The notes under the pieces are model-generated. The model was not told where the DNA came from, did not search any database, and saw only the letters and a list, made by a program, of their open reading frames with translations. A DNA stretch of 64,000 nt from Echiichthys vipera (Eukaryota > Chordata > Actinopteri > Perciformes > Trachinidae), in NCBI GenBank assembly GCA_963691815.1, contig OY829646.1, positions 22,952,694 through 23,016,693 of the forward strand. The letters are read 5' to 3'. Positions 1 through 22,292 of the stretch are shown here, piece by piece. How positions within the stretch are numbered: position 1 is the stretch's first letter; every line of letters begins with the position of its first letter. A program made the translations under genes and the position numbers.

Positions 1-1345
1 ACAGCTGGAGATCGTGTGCTTTTTGAAAGAAAGCAGTAGACATTCAACAAAACACCTGTGCGATTAATTCTGGGTACAATCTCGATGTCCATAAATTCAC
101 TCAGTATTATAAGAGCGGCTTAAATTAATGGATGAAATCATGAAGGAAATAAAATGTATATAATGTTTAATTTGGTAATTTCACATTCCCACTTTAGTCT
201 TATGTAAATTGGTTAGCTCTATTTTGAGTGGATTTCCTTTAGTTAACAAGTGGATTACACATGATTATCTTAGCATCAGTACTCTTGAAAACGCACTCTT
301 TAATGCACTGTAAAACAACGCAACCAGTACTGCCTTTGTGAACAATATGAGGTTATAAACCCTCACTTTTTATGCCTATCAAATATGTTAAATTTACATA
401 CAGTATCAGAAATGTAATTTTTTTTATATCATTCAGTTAAATAAAATATATTTGCTTTTTTTTTTTATAAAGAATGAAGATCAAATCCGAGTTAATGAAG
501 TGAGGAGTGCCAGGATGTTTCTTTTTTATTTATTCATGGTTAAATAAACTAAATCCTGGCTCAGTGAGGGAACAGTAAATGAGGGACTTTGTACACATTC
601 AGTTTTATACAGTTTTATATGGTTTGATAGTAAATATAGATCTGTGAATATATTATCAACAGGCCTTTATTCACACAGGTCACTCCACATATTAGCAACA
701 TTGCATTTACATCCACTGGAAAAGGCATGCAAGCCATTTTCAACGATTAAAATAACTTTCTTTTGTCTTTTCTGCGATTAATGATTCTGAATCAGACTTC
801 TAGCAGCTACAGCGTCAAACAAAGCCACACGTATCAAAACCATTTCATCTCTGAAGATGATGTACTGGAAAAACTTTGATAGAACTTCATTGTCTCTGGT
901 GATTTCTCTCCTGAACGGGCGGTGTTGATACTGAACGTTCTTGTTTAACCTTGTGTATGCGTGTTTGAGTTGTGAACCTCGCAGTGCTCTGTACATGTGC
1001 GGCCCTTGCTACTTTTCCTGTGAACTGAATGAGGGATTTTCTTCAGATGAGATAAACTGACATTTGATGTTTTGCTACACTGTGATGATTTGCACTCTCT
1101 GTTGGCTCTGTGCTGAATATGTTGAAGTCTGAGGCCTGTGGAGGAGAGTGGGTTGAGACAAACTGCTGCCACTACCTCTCTACACATCTGTATGTTCATA
1201 AATCCTGCTGAGGCTAAAATAAAGTTACTTCCAGTTACGCTCACATGTTTTCTCCTTGTTGTTGTATAATTCCTGATTTTAACATTTAAAAATCCCTTCT
1301 AGACATGTTTTAAGGCGAATAAGGTAAATATTCTACTAATATTAA
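1..1345. other. Gene-free AT-rich DNA upstream of myzap
   Basis: No exon-like open segment with flanking splice sites was found on either strand. Short minus-strand open frames here (778-996, 945-1244) show no family motif and no coding-like composition. In mammals CGNL1 lies upstream of MYZAP, so this could be distal 3' UTR or intergenic DNA of such a neighbour, but nothing in the sequence shows that. Confidence 0.5.
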
Positions 1346-1443
1346 TATATATATTATATATATTATATATAATATATATATAATATATACTGTATAATAT
1401 ATAATATATTATGTATATATAATAAATATATATACATACATAT

Positions 1444-1493
<50 letters not shown>
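1346..1493. repeat. AT-rich simple repeat with palindromic TATA/ATAT tracts
   Basis: About 150 bases consist almost only of TA, ATAT and TATAT units, ending in a pure (TA)n run of about 40 bases. The tract is self-complementary and could extrude as a cruciform. No coding content. Confidence 0.9.
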
Positions 1494-1497
<4 letters not shown>

Positions 1498-1689
1498 TAG
1501 CAAAATAACTCAAAAGTACAAAATTGACCCGTCACAACAAAGAGGAATAAAAAACTCTGAATAATAATTTTCATAATTAAATAACTTTCCTACTCCCTTG
1601 CTGAAAAATCTATCTTTTAATTAATATGTAAATAATCATTCATCAGATTAATGAATGTTTATATAATTTGTATTAGATCACTGTCACCA

Positions 1690-2005
1690 CTGTGAAAATA
1701 GGGCTACTCCATTAGCAAAGTACTGCATTTAACTTAGTTTAACTCAATTATTATCAGCAAAGTCTAATAAAAGTATTGAAAGTGCTTTTGTTTTGATATA
1801 CAATATGTTACTGCATTTTTATCAGATGTGTACTAACATGCATCATTTTAATGTATCCTGTTTTATATGATGATAATACTTTTGTGACGCCTTAAAAAAT
1901 AGTATAGAACACTTACGCAATAATAAACACAATTTACATCTATAAAAAGTACAATATTTCTCTCTGAAATCTGGGGGAGTGCAATTGTAAAGTAAGTTTC
2001 AACAG
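1690..2005. repeat. Possible degraded teleost MITE (growth-curve type AAGTA repeat)
   Basis: Fragments such as a run of tacaatatttctctctgaaa resemble the internal part of the dispersed repeat seen more clearly at 5,741-6,404, 7,150-7,545 and 29,975-31,245. Similarity is patchy, so family membership is tentative. Confidence 0.35.
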
Positions 2006-2744
2006 ATGATTTGAGAAGTCTATCTTAGATCATGAAGCAACGGACTTCACTCATCCTCTGATAAATGTCTGTGGGGTCAAAGCAGCTGTGTCAATAGCAG
2101 CTCTATCTTTAATTTCGTGCTCAGTGGGTCAGTATTTTTTTTTCCTGCGTGATCACCTTTCAGTGCAGAGCTTTGACCTCCTTCAGTCCCACACGACTTG
2201 GTGTCTCTGGTGTGGAGTATGTATTGTGTATTCTGTTTCTGTTGATCAACGTCAAAACAAAGCAACATTAATCTACTTTGATTTCATGTTTTAAAAATAA
2301 TAAAACTGAAACTGAAACAAGACCATATTCTATCACCTTAGCTGTACTTTTTTCTACTTATCTACTATATTAACTGGCACATTACATATAAGTCATATTC
2401 ACATTACTATATTTTACTACTATTATTATAGTTACTGTTACTTTTGTGGTTGCTTGTATCTCTGGGACTGTCTGCCTGTCTCTCTCTTTCTCTCCTTTTC
2501 TTCCTCCCCAACCGTTCAAGACATATGGCCGTCGACATAGAGCTGGGTATGTTTGACGTTTTTTGCCTGTTAAAGGGAAGGTTTTTGTTGCCACTGTGTG
2601 CACAATATTGCTGGATTAATACTTTATATAATAACTATAATAGTTATTACTACTTTTATTAAAGATAAGTGCGACTTGTTGCTGCTCAAGGAGGATTTTT
2701 TGGGTCTCTGTAAATCATGAATAAGTCAGAGTGTGGTCTTTACC

Positions 2745-2816
2745 TACTCTATATGTAAAGTGTCTTGAGATAACTTTTGTTATGATTTGGCACTGTAAAT
2801 AAAATTGAATTAAAAA
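2745..2816 (+). repeat. LINE/SINE-like 3' tail
   Basis: The string around 'gtaaagtgtcttgagataac' followed by 'ggcactgtaaataaaattga' matches the 3' tail common to many fish non-LTR retrotransposons (typically: taaagcgccttgagac, then ggcgctatataaataaaattga). No retrotransposon ORF is attached, so it is a 5'-truncated copy. Confidence 0.6.
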
Positions 2817-3419
2817 CGCTCTTAGTATCTGCAGCTGACTACAGCAGAACAAGTAGATGAATAGACTGGACTTTCTTATTCGCACTGGCTGACTGGCTAT
2901 TGTTGGCAGGGCATGACCTTCATTTGTTGCTATTCTGTGTGGAACAAACAAATCAACCTTTCAAGTGCCACAGTATTATCTCTTTCTCTTTTGTGTCAAG
3001 CCAAGCAGTAAAGGGGCTGCAGGCTGGACGGCTTAAGAGGGGAAAGTTGTGTATGCTTAACAAGGTGATCATTCTTGGGATTCCTTTATGTGCTTGAGTG
3101 ACTTCAACTAGAGTGACTGCTGGGGAATAAAGAGGGAGGCAGCTGAGGAAAAGTTGTCTCTGGAGTTAATGTACTTGTTAATGTATGGCTTAAAAAAGCT
3201 GCTCTTTTTCGCAGTTCTTAATAGGAATTGTACCATTTTAACAAGTCTTACAGGAATATAATTTAGAAACAACTGTCTGTAGGTGGACAGAAAAAACCCA
3301 AAAGCATTCTGTGATGCTTCAGTAAAAGTGTCACAGTGCAAGGCTGCCCTCTAGCTGTAAGCGTGGTACTAGGTGTCAAAGTTTTGTTTTTCTGAGAAAG
3401 ATTTCCTAAAAACTACATT

Positions 3420-3970
3420 TTTATTTATCTATTTAGATTTATTGTGAATTGTGATTTATGTAATAAAATAGTTAAAAAAACAACAACAAACAAACAAAAA
3501 TAACTAATAAAAATGAACAGTAAACGTAAATAAAACTCAATACACAAATTCTCATGAACAACATGAATAATACACAGATAACTAATACTAGTCCATAAAA
3601 GAGTAGGAAGACGTTTTCACTATATAGTACCCCTTCTCCATAATTCAAACAATTAAATCATGTTTATCATATAGACAACTATCCCAGTGCCATTATGTAC
3701 AACCCAAACATCAGAGTCAATCAGATATGAATTAAACATTACCTCACATTTATCCTACCCATAATATATATAACATATATTTTTTGTACATCTTGAATTA
3801 ATTCATATTTGGACTTTGCTTTAGTCGTATTTCCAAACCATTCCACAAATTAACCCCACGGTTTAAAAACATTCATAGTTGTATGAACACAATATTTTCT
3901 TTAAATTAAACTTCCCTTTTAAATTATAACCCCCGAACAGACGATATAAGATCTGGATCTGGACATTATT
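3420..3970 (+). repeat. Candidate LINE 3' UTR-like dispersed repeat
   Basis: The stretch including 'ttggactttgctttagtc' and 'ccaaaccattccacaaatta' resembles a 3'-UTR-like dispersed repeat of fish genomes. It has many stops in every frame and no reverse transcriptase motif. Assignment is from recall and should be tested against a repeat library. Confidence 0.4.
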
Positions 3971-4199
3971 TTGTCAGTAAATTGAAGTGAATTTGTACAT
4001 TTGGAGTTCTGTTTATTGCTTAAAAAAGGTCCCTATCAATAGAAAGCATGCCTGTTTCTGTCCGTCATTATGTTTCTACAGGTATGAGCTTAACAGTGAA
4101 GTGGTGGACAGTTTGTCAATGGGAGTGGTGGCTGGTTTTTGTTACCGAGCCGAGCTGTCAGACTTCTGCAGACCCAGAGGAACATAAAGGGGAAAGACT

Positions 4200-5740
4200 C
4201 CCACTCAAACAACCTACGTAACTCCTAAATACTTCCATCTTGATGATGAATAGCTCCCTAAAGACTTTTATGGCCGGTTGTAGTGCATATAAAAAGTTGA
4301 TGACCTTTACATTTAAATGCCGTAGTCTGACCTGTTTTCTGAATTGACTCATCGTATTCTGAAATATTATTTTTAGATCAACACCCACAAAGTTTCATTG
4401 ATTGTTGTGTTGAGTAATATTAGTAAGCAACAAGGTTCAGGTTCAGTACAGTAACACCAAGGTAAACATCTGCTAGACGCCTCAGGCAATGAATCCCTCT
4501 GTACAGCAGGACAAACCTGCTTTCAGGGCTTGTGTGTTTGGAGTCACTGTCATGTATCTGAGCTCTTTTATGATAAAAACAGTTTTATTATTCAACTCAA
4601 ATGTATTTTACACAGATTAGTCCATTTCTGTGACGTAACAAAGGAAACTCTTCTTCAGAAACATACATTTCCTCCAGCCAAGCAAATTTATCCATGAATT
4701 CGGTCTAAATGACCTGGCAGATTTTCAGAGCTGGGTCAGATACGTTCTGCATTGCTATATTATTACTGCAATGGTCAACACAACATTGTGACACAGTATC
4801 AATCATCAAGTGTATATACTCTCAAAACTTTGTTTATCAATCTCTTCCAAAATTTAACCACATATGAATAAAATAAAAAGAGGAATGTGTCTGAAAACAA
4901 AAACACTCTTCATACTTTATGATTAATCAGAGGCCATAGATCCATAAAGCTGTTGTAATTTCCTTTTATTTTGGCATTTAAAAACTCAAACGTCTCCACG
5001 CCATTGTGTTAGAATAGAAATGGGTTTTTTTTTCAGTTTGGATTTGTTCAAGTCTGTCTTTACAGGGACAAAATCCACAGTGCTTATTTTGTGCAAAACC
5101 AGTTCATCCAAAGATAACGAGGCTTCAGCAGTTACACAACTCAAAAGGATCTTCTGAGTTACTGCTTTTTAGCATCAAATGTCTTCTCCGTGTTACTTTC
5201 CCTCCACCCTGCTCAGCAAGGAAACTCTGTTAGCGGATACACAAAGAGGGAAAGACTCTAACTTTGGAAGATCCACTTGCTAAAGCTTCATATTAGCTTC
5301 AGCTGAACTTTAGAAGTCATTCTTGAACAAAATAATCACTGTGGAGTTTGTCCCCTGCCCCCAATCTCTGTCCAGCCAGAAAGGACGAGAGACCTAATAA
5401 CACTTTTGAAAATTAATGCAGGTAAGTTCCAACTGCCGGGTCCTTTCTACGCTTACCACACATTTCTGAAAACAGTACAGCATTGTGAAGCGTTGCCATT
5501 TTAATCACAGACTGCACGTACGTCTGTCAACAGTTGTAATGGTGCTTTTCAGTCAAGCAAATTGCTAAAACTCAAAATTCAACCTGGATTCCACAGTTGC
5601 AGTGACGCTGAACAGACAACAGCTATTGTTGTTGGTTTCAACAGCAAAATCATACACAAGCAACTGCACCCACACAGGAGAGAACACCTCTACTGTAACC
5701 TGCATGCAGCAACAGACATTACTTAACTCCTAATTATCTT
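4200..5740. other. Intergenic DNA with no identified feature
   Basis: No open frame above about 60 codons, no repeat that I recognise and no splice-bounded coding segment were found in these 1.5 kb. Confidence 0.5.
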
Positions 5741-6404
5741 CCAGTGGGGGAAAAGTACTCAGATGCTTTACTTAAGTAAAGAAAGCAATATCACACAGTA
5801 AAAACACTTCATCGCTAGTAAAAGTGCTCTGAAAATGTTTCTTGAGTAAGTAGGAACATCATTAGCAAAATAAAGTATCAAATCTCAAATGTACCCTCCT
5901 GTACTATTATGATTAGATATTCAGTATTGGTGCCTTAATGTGTCAGCAGAACTATACTCTTGTAATTGGTCGAGGTACAGTAGAGCTATTTTCTTATTAT
6001 TCTATAAAGTGCTGCGACAATCAAGGAATCAATGAAAAAGTGAGAAATGCTCGTCATAATTTTCCTGAGCCCAAAATGACACTCTCGGCTCATTTTGTGT
6101 AAAAAATGCTCAAAACCCCCAAACTACTCTGCTTACTATTATTTAAGACAAACAAAAGCTTAATTAATCGACTAATAATTTAATCTCTAATAAGATTTAA
6201 TGGTCCGTAATAAATAAGAAAGCATATTTCATAAACTCATCACATGTTATATATGTATAATCTAAATATGGAAAGTAATAAGTGACCACAGCTGTAAAAA
6301 GTGCAACATTTCCCTCTAAATTGTAGTGCGAGTAAAGCATGACGTACACTTACAATATGTACTCAAGTACAGTACTTGAGTAAATTTACTTAGTTATCTT
6401 CTGC
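5741..6404. mobile_element. Non-autonomous DNA transposon (MITE) relic
   Basis: The left end reads 'ccagtgggggaaaagtactc' then 'cagatgctttacttaagtaa'. The right end, read on the opposite strand, begins with a comparable string (gcagaagataactaagtaaa, then tttactcaagtact). These form imperfect terminal inverted repeats rich in AAGTA/ACTTGAGTA motifs. This end type is abundant in teleosts. There is no transposase ORF. Related diverged copies lie at 7,150-7,545 and 29,975-31,245. Confidence 0.6.
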
Positions 6405-6489
6405 AATGGCTGTCTACGTGTTGCTTATCTGCTCCTTGGCATGAATTAAATTGACATACTAATGTTCTTTTCAGACAGATTTACTCCAC

Positions 6490-6830
6490 TTGAATCTGGT
6501 CACTCTTGTAAAACTGGTCGTGAAATTAATCCGATGCAGAATCAAGATCCGATCACAAGACAGTGAGAGTACAAACACGACAGGGAGTGAATCTTATATG
6601 TTTATGGCAGAGGACTTCAACATTGGACTTGGACAGAGGCCTGGCCGAGTGACCGGCTCACTGATTGCTGAAGTAAAGAAACACCATTTGTTTGATGTCT
6701 GGTTACTGATTAACCGCTCAGACCTGTAGAAATACCTCTTATACTGTCGCGAGAATGGTCCTTTTCATATTTATTGACGTATTTTGACATCAGCTAACAG
6801 CTGATCTTTGTTGAAAACTTGGCTTTAAAT
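6490..6830 (+). pseudogene. Decayed LINE (L1-like) endonuclease fragment
   Basis: The + frame from about 6,606 reads AEDFNIGLGQRPGRVTGSLI, then AEVKKHHLFDVWLLINRSDL. This fits the APE-type endonuclease pattern of L1-clade LINEs: a GDFN-like block, a variable stretch, then L.DVWR..NP. Past a stop at 6,727-6,729 the translation continues as KYLLYC, with a second stop before RILTSANS. That recalls the YTFYS...SRIDYFLTS block, so at least one stop and a probable frameshift separate the pieces. The first residue of GDFN appears as E. No reverse transcriptase follows. It looks like an old 5' fragment, about 85 bases right of the MITE at 5,741-6,404. Confidence 0.45.
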
Positions 6831-7149
6831 TTGACTCTCCATTCCTCTGTGACTCTAGTGTGTATCTAGTTTCTATTAAAAGGGAGTGACTGCAGGCCAT
6901 TCATAGAAAGAATGTGATCTGGCTTTCTGTTCCTTAAAGACATTTGACTGGATGAGTGAGTATAAACTGATGAGAGGAAATTCATTGTGTAGTTGTGAGG
7001 CAGAAGGTAACAATGGCATTAAAAAATAATGTTTGCTGTGTTGTCTTCCTTTTCATCACTATCAACAGTTTGAAAATGTATCGGCTGATGTAAATCCTGT
7101 ATCACAGACCCCTCCTGTACCTTTAGTATAAACTGTTTGAGATTGTCAT

Positions 7150-7545
7150 TCTTACAGCGATGGTGCTGGAGGAAGTATTCAAATAATTTCTTTAAGTAAA
7201 AGCACCAATACCACACTATAGAAAGTCCTGCATTCAAAACATTTTACTCAAGTAAAACAAAAAGAAGTAGTTTTAAAAAGTACTTAAATATGCTGAATGA
7301 TCAGTATGATTCTGGATCATTATCATTGATGCATTAATATAGAAGCAGGACTTTGGTCAAGATGGAGCTCATTTTATCTGCTTCATATGGTGATGGGGTG
7401 TTTCATAATAATACATTGTATGCTGCCTATCATCATCATACGTTTTGTGTGTAAAATCCGAATCAAAACAGTGACCAGTAACTATAGCTGTCAAATAAAT
7501 GTAGTGGAGTATAGTTTCCTCTGAAATGTAGTGGACTAAATATAT
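7150..7545. mobile_element. Diverged copy of AAGTA-type MITE
   Basis: The left part contains 'ggaggaagtattcaaataat', 'tttaagtaaaagcaccaata' and 'agtcctgcattcaaaacatt'. The right part contains 'tgtcaaataaatgtagtgga' and 'tcctctgaaatgtagtggac'. These are characteristic blocks of a widespread teleost non-autonomous element. No ORF. Confidence 0.6.
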
Positions 7546-7574
7546 AAACTAGGATAAACCTAGTAAACTTAGTC

Positions 7575-7850
7575 TTTAAGTGCCTCTCCTGAAAAAGCCC
7601 TAGGTCTTCTGCATCTTTGCACCGTTACTGCAGCCGGGGAACGACTGTAACTTTCTACCTATATATAACTGTACAGAAGTCCTAATGACTCATTTAAAGA
7701 CAACGTTTCCGAATACCGACTGTGTGCGTTTCTCTGTGGATTGAGCGTTTTGATACTTTTACAGTATTTATATAGCACCTTGACCTGCTATATGATTTTA
7801 AAAAAGCCATGGAAATCTCACTTTTTACAATATAGGACCTTTAAAGACAG
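7575..7850 (+). mobile_element. Teleost MITE-like repeat, copy 1
   Basis: It runs from 'ctgaaaaagccctaggtctt' to 'tttttacaatataggacctt'. Shared blocks include 'tttgatacttttacagtatt', 'tatagcacctt' and 'ggaaatctcactttttacaa'. The same order recurs at 15,165-15,505 (same strand) and at 37,570-37,940 (opposite strand). Three copies in one 64-kb window support a genuine interspersed family. No coding capacity. Confidence 0.7.
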
Positions 7851-7904
7851 TACTTGTGTTTTCCACCTCTGCACAGTGGTTGACCAAGCTTGACCAAGCT
7901 TTAT

Positions 7905-8020
7905 AAAGGCAAGGCAAGTTTATATATATAGCACCTTTCAATGACAAGACAATTACTTCCCATCAAACATTAAAAGCATAAAAAGCAAAAAAGAAATAGG
8001 CCATTATCATGTACTGTAGT
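7905..8020 (+). repeat. Teleost TTTATATATAGCACCTTTCA-type repeat fragment
   Basis: The string 'aagtttatatatatagcacc' followed by 'tttcaatgacaagac' is the 5' signature of a dispersed repeat. A fuller copy lies at 54,723-55,210. Only the first ~115 bases are recognisable here. Confidence 0.5.
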
Positions 8021-8297
8021 AGAAAAATATTTCACAGTTATTAGAGCATTACTAAGACAAACAAAACTTTGAATGGGTAGCCATAACAGGAGGATGTTGT
8101 CAAACTCCTCGACTGTGAAGTGAACTGTAGGCACCAGCTCCTCCTATTAGCCACTCCTGTTGATAAGATGGACTCCACCTGTCCCAGCCCGAGGAACAGG
8201 CCCCGCCCTGTGAAAGTCCTGCTTTCTCAGGGCAGGAGGCATAGAGCAGGGAGGCAGCTGAAATGTGGCCCGACAGGTCTGATGAGAATGCAGAGAC

Positions 8298-8351
8298 AGA
8301 GAGAGAGAGAAAGAGAGAGACAGAGAGAGAGAGAGAGAGCGAGAGAGAGAG
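8298..8351 (+). repeat. (GA)n microsatellite
   Basis: GA dinucleotides run with a few interruptions. The tract lies about 330 bases upstream of the myzap start codon, in the probable promoter or 5' UTR region. Confidence 0.9.
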
Positions 8352-8681
8352 GGGCAGGGAGGTTACTGAGTGACTGACAAGTCTGTCAACCAGGTGGGGT
8401 TAAAAGCAGTCTGGCTGGAATTAAGACAATGACATAGTTGTGTTTGTGTTTCTAAGTGTGGAACTGGATTGCACCTGATAATTTCACTGGCCCTGTGGAC
8501 TCCAACACCACCACCACCACCACCAGACCTGACAGAGTGGAATTTCCCTGGCTGGAGTTGGGGGCAGATGGTCGCTCTCTGAGTGTCTGAGCAGAACTCA
8601 GGAAGGAGCAGCCAGAGGAAGGGTGGGAGGGGGTCCAGAGAGGGAGAGGAAGAGAAACAAGGAGTGGACAGAAGAGGAGAC

Positions 8682-19100
<10,419 letters not shown>

Positions 19101-19289
19101 AATATTTTGACATTTATTCACCTTCTTGCCGAGAGTAAAGTGATTCAATATTCGAACAATGATAAGCTGAACAAATTCAAAAAAGTGCAGTCATGAACTG
19201 TTTGCAGAAGGTGCTCTTGAAATTAACCATCAGGTGGATCTATTGCATACCCCGTTGAGTATCAGTAAACTAATATACTATAACTAGGT

Positions 19290-19470
19290 GACCCAGCATG
19301 GACCGCGGCCGAGGCCTTGCCCTATCTCGCAATCCTCGAAAAGGAAAGTTCATTTGTGTATCTGCCCAGTGATTCAGATCTGCTCCAAAATGTAATGGGT
19401 TCTTCCACCACGTTTCATGAAATGTAGGCAGTAGTTTTTCACTAACCCTTGGTGGAGGTAAAAACGGAGG
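19290..19470. repeat. Teleost dispersed repeat fragment
   Basis: It contains 'ccctatctcgcaat', 'gcccagtgattcagatctgc', 'tccaaaatgtaatgggttct' and ends with 'cccttggtggaggtaa'. In many fish genomes these blocks occur together in one interspersed repeat. It is downstream of the myzap stop and may be transcribed as 3' UTR. Confidence 0.6.
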
Positions 19471-19744
19471 AGGACACTAGTTAGCAAAGCTGGCTGACTG
19501 AATAAGTCAAGGATAAGCCATGATAAAGGATATATGGTATGTCTTCATGACAAAGCTTGACCTCCAAGTCTCAGCACAATTTCAAGACACATAGTGGGGA
19601 TGCATTACTTACACTGTACTGCATGGGTTGCATTTGTTCAAAATTTCAATAATATAAACTAATAACGTATAAGAATTTGATCAAACTTTAGTGACTTTAG
19701 TGGACTTAAACCCCAATCAAACAGTAAATTGACATTTTTACACA

Positions 19745-20030
19745 CTAATTACCAAAGAAATAGTAAACTGGCTAGTAACTTCCCCGTGTTTCCAATCTTT
19801 ATTTCTAAGCTTCGTTGTATGTAGCTGCAGTCTTCTTAGCATAAAGCCAATCTGTACATCATGACTGTACAGTTAAATGTTGCTGCCTTTAAAGATAAGC
19901 TAAGTGCAGTTACATATTTACCGTACAGTCAGTGGTATTGATCCTATCTTACAACTCTCGCCAAGAAATCAAGTGTAAATGGTAAAAAAAAAAGCTGATC
20001 AATTCCTTTAAAACTCGGTGGTCTTTGCTC
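19745..20030 (-). repeat. Teleost dispersed repeat, inverted copy
   Basis: Blocks such as 'gtttccaatctttatttcta', 'gtcagtggtattgatcctat', 'cttacaactctcgccaagaa' and 'atcaattcctttaaa' match the reverse orientation of the family copy at 10,860-11,140. Confidence 0.55.
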
Positions 20031-20474
20031 TTATTTTCACTGCTTTATAAAAATAACTTTTGGTGAGAAAGATGTAACATATGTAGGAGAACACGATTCT
20101 GGTTGATGATGTAAAAAGTCTTAAGTAGGTTTGCAGCCTATGTTTTCACATAGCACTATTAATGATAAAATGTTTCTTGCTGTAGGGTGTAAATAATCTA
20201 AATCTCTGTAAAAAATATTTTGTAAGTAATGTTATGAAGGATTGTTTTGTTTACACTGAATGTAGCATACTTATGTTGCTCACGGAGCTATGAGCATTCA
20301 GTATATTCATATAATTTTATATTGGCTCTGTACAAATTAAATTAATATTATTTTGTTATTGTCACAGTATGTACAAAATATTTATTGACATGCTTTGTGC
20401 CTTAGTGAACAGCCTACTATATGATGCTGGTGGTGGGAATGAATCTCTTTAAATTGGAAACAGGGTAATTTAGT

Positions 20475-20704
20475 AATAAAATATAGATTTTATTTCTCTG
20501 CTAATGATAGGACTGTTCAATTACTTTAAAGATATTGACCTCACTGAGGTGACTGCCATTCCTGAGCCACAGGCACAAGTATTATCCAGCTGTTATCTGC
20601 ACTGCCACTGTGTTGGAAAAAAGCTTTATGATGTGCCTTTTCCTTAGCAATACGCACCATACTACGACTAATGATGAGAGGCCAGCATATGTTTGGATAA
20701 TAAA
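20475..20704 (+). terminator. Candidate myzap polyadenylation signals
   Basis: AATAAA occurs at 20,475-20,480 and 20,699-20,704, with ATTAAA at 20,336-20,341. These lie 1.2-1.6 kb after the myzap stop. None is decisive without transcript data. Confidence 0.3.
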
Positions 20705-20719
20705 GACTTTACTATAAGT

Positions 20720-21720
20720 ACCCAGATATCCTAATTGTGTCAGAACTTACATACTGTGCAAACTCATACATTTTCCCATATATGACTATCCATTGTTTAC
20801 TGATGTGGATCTGGATTTATCATACTGTAGCTGGTAAGAAACAAAGAACGGTCTTTAAAAATGTATTCCTTCCATTTCTAATTTCACGCTTATAATCATG
20901 CATAAATGCTGAAATCGAGATAAACTTTATAAAATGAAGTATGCAAATGTTCAAGGACTATATTTTAGTATTGTCTTCAGTACAGTTTAGTAGACTGAAT
21001 TATAGACACAGGCTTCACAATGCAAAACTGTAGTTGCCTGGTAAAAGTCAGTTATTTCATTCAACTAAATATAACTTTTTATTTTAATTTATCTATGTTG
21101 TGCAATGAAGATTCAATCATGTGCCATTGCATGATAGACATGTTTATATTACTTTGTGGGATCTAGAATACAAGAGAAGGGTTGTTGAGAAAACTACAAA
21201 AATACTACAACATCTAAGAAAGCCATAACTGTTTTACAGCAGCTTGTGTGATCTAACTTGACATAAATGCATAGTACATGCATTGAAGAGGGAGTTACAA
21301 CATAACAAATCATATAAAAACTATTTTTGGAAGAAATAAAGAGAGATCAAATCTACTGAGACTGTATTCCAACTGTGCAGCTGCAGCCCTATGCTAAATT
21401 GAGTTAAAACTGTGAGAGGATAGAGAGGACACAGCTGTAACCTCTTGGTTGAAGTTGGGTCATTGTGTTGGGTTGGTAGAGGGGTTGGGAAACATCCGGA
21501 CTGGAAATGCAGCCATGGAAAATCTGAGACCCTGAAGCCTGTTCATCCTGACTGCTGCAGGCTGAATGATTACAGCAAAGAAATAAATACCTCCTAACAG
21601 GGATCTTCAACATTGACAGAGAGGCGAAGCAGGGACCGTCTACTACAAATATTGTATTAAATTGAGTTGCATATTAAATTGGTTAAATTGCTTAAATAAC
21701 AGCTAGAGTGGCCTAAAGCC
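20720..21720. other. Intergenic DNA with no identified feature
   Basis: AT-rich sequence between myzap and the (CA)n tract. No exon-like segment, inverted repeat or recognised transposon was seen. Confidence 0.5.
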
Positions 21721-21721
21721 T

Positions 21722-21792
<71 letters not shown>

Positions 21793-21793
21793 C

Positions 21794-21886
<93 letters not shown>
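21722..21886 (+). repeat. (AC)n microsatellite
   Basis: About 165 bases of AC with occasional GC interruptions. Poly-CV open frames over it are artefacts. Confidence 0.98.
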
Positions 21887-21887
<1 letters not shown>

Positions 21888-22022
21888 CCTTTTATGGTGC
21901 ATTCAATACTAAGATATTACAATGATCATTCATATGTTTATACTGTACATCATATGTTTATGTTAAACATGCATTTGGAAGGCACATTGTGCATGGCTAC
22001 CTTAGTGGCTTCCTTTCCTATC

Positions 22023-22282
22023 GACCTTTTCAAATTTTTAAACATAAACATTCTCAATGTGTCCTAGTTTATTTCCTGTTGCAGTGAATGTGAATGACAT
22101 CAGCTGACAGAAAGTTACCAAGGCTGTTGCCTAGCAAAGGAATTTCATTGAAAAGGTCTATTGCTAGGCAACAGCCTTGGTCTTTGTGAACTTCCTGTCA
22201 GCTGATGTCATTCACATTCACTGCAACAGGAAATAAACTAGGACACATTGAGAATGTTTATGTTTATATCTTTGAAAAGGTC
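22023..22282. repeat. 260-bp near-perfect inverted repeat (hairpin element)
   Basis: The left arm starts 'gaccttttcaaa' and runs through 'aacattctcaatgtgtccta', 'tgcagtgaatgtgaatgaca' and 'aaggctgttgcctagcaa'. The right arm is its reverse complement, ending 'ttgaaaaggtc' at 22,282. Arms of roughly 115 bases differ at few positions and enclose a loop of about 20 bases. It is a self-complementary foldback MITE or a palindromic duplication, and it would form a long RNA hairpin if transcribed. Confidence 0.9.
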
Positions 22283-22292
22283 TTTACCTTTT

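Noticed and set aside
3987..4187. Possible exon after 'tttctacag' at 4,081
   Set aside because: The acceptor-like site is followed by 34 codons to a stop, but the peptide matches no family I know and there is no partner exon.
21703..21902. Minus-strand poly-CV ORFs
   Set aside because: Pure artefacts of the (AC)n repeat; the same applies to frames at 47,097-47,508, 49,066-49,288, 56,365-56,697 and 59,653-60,126.
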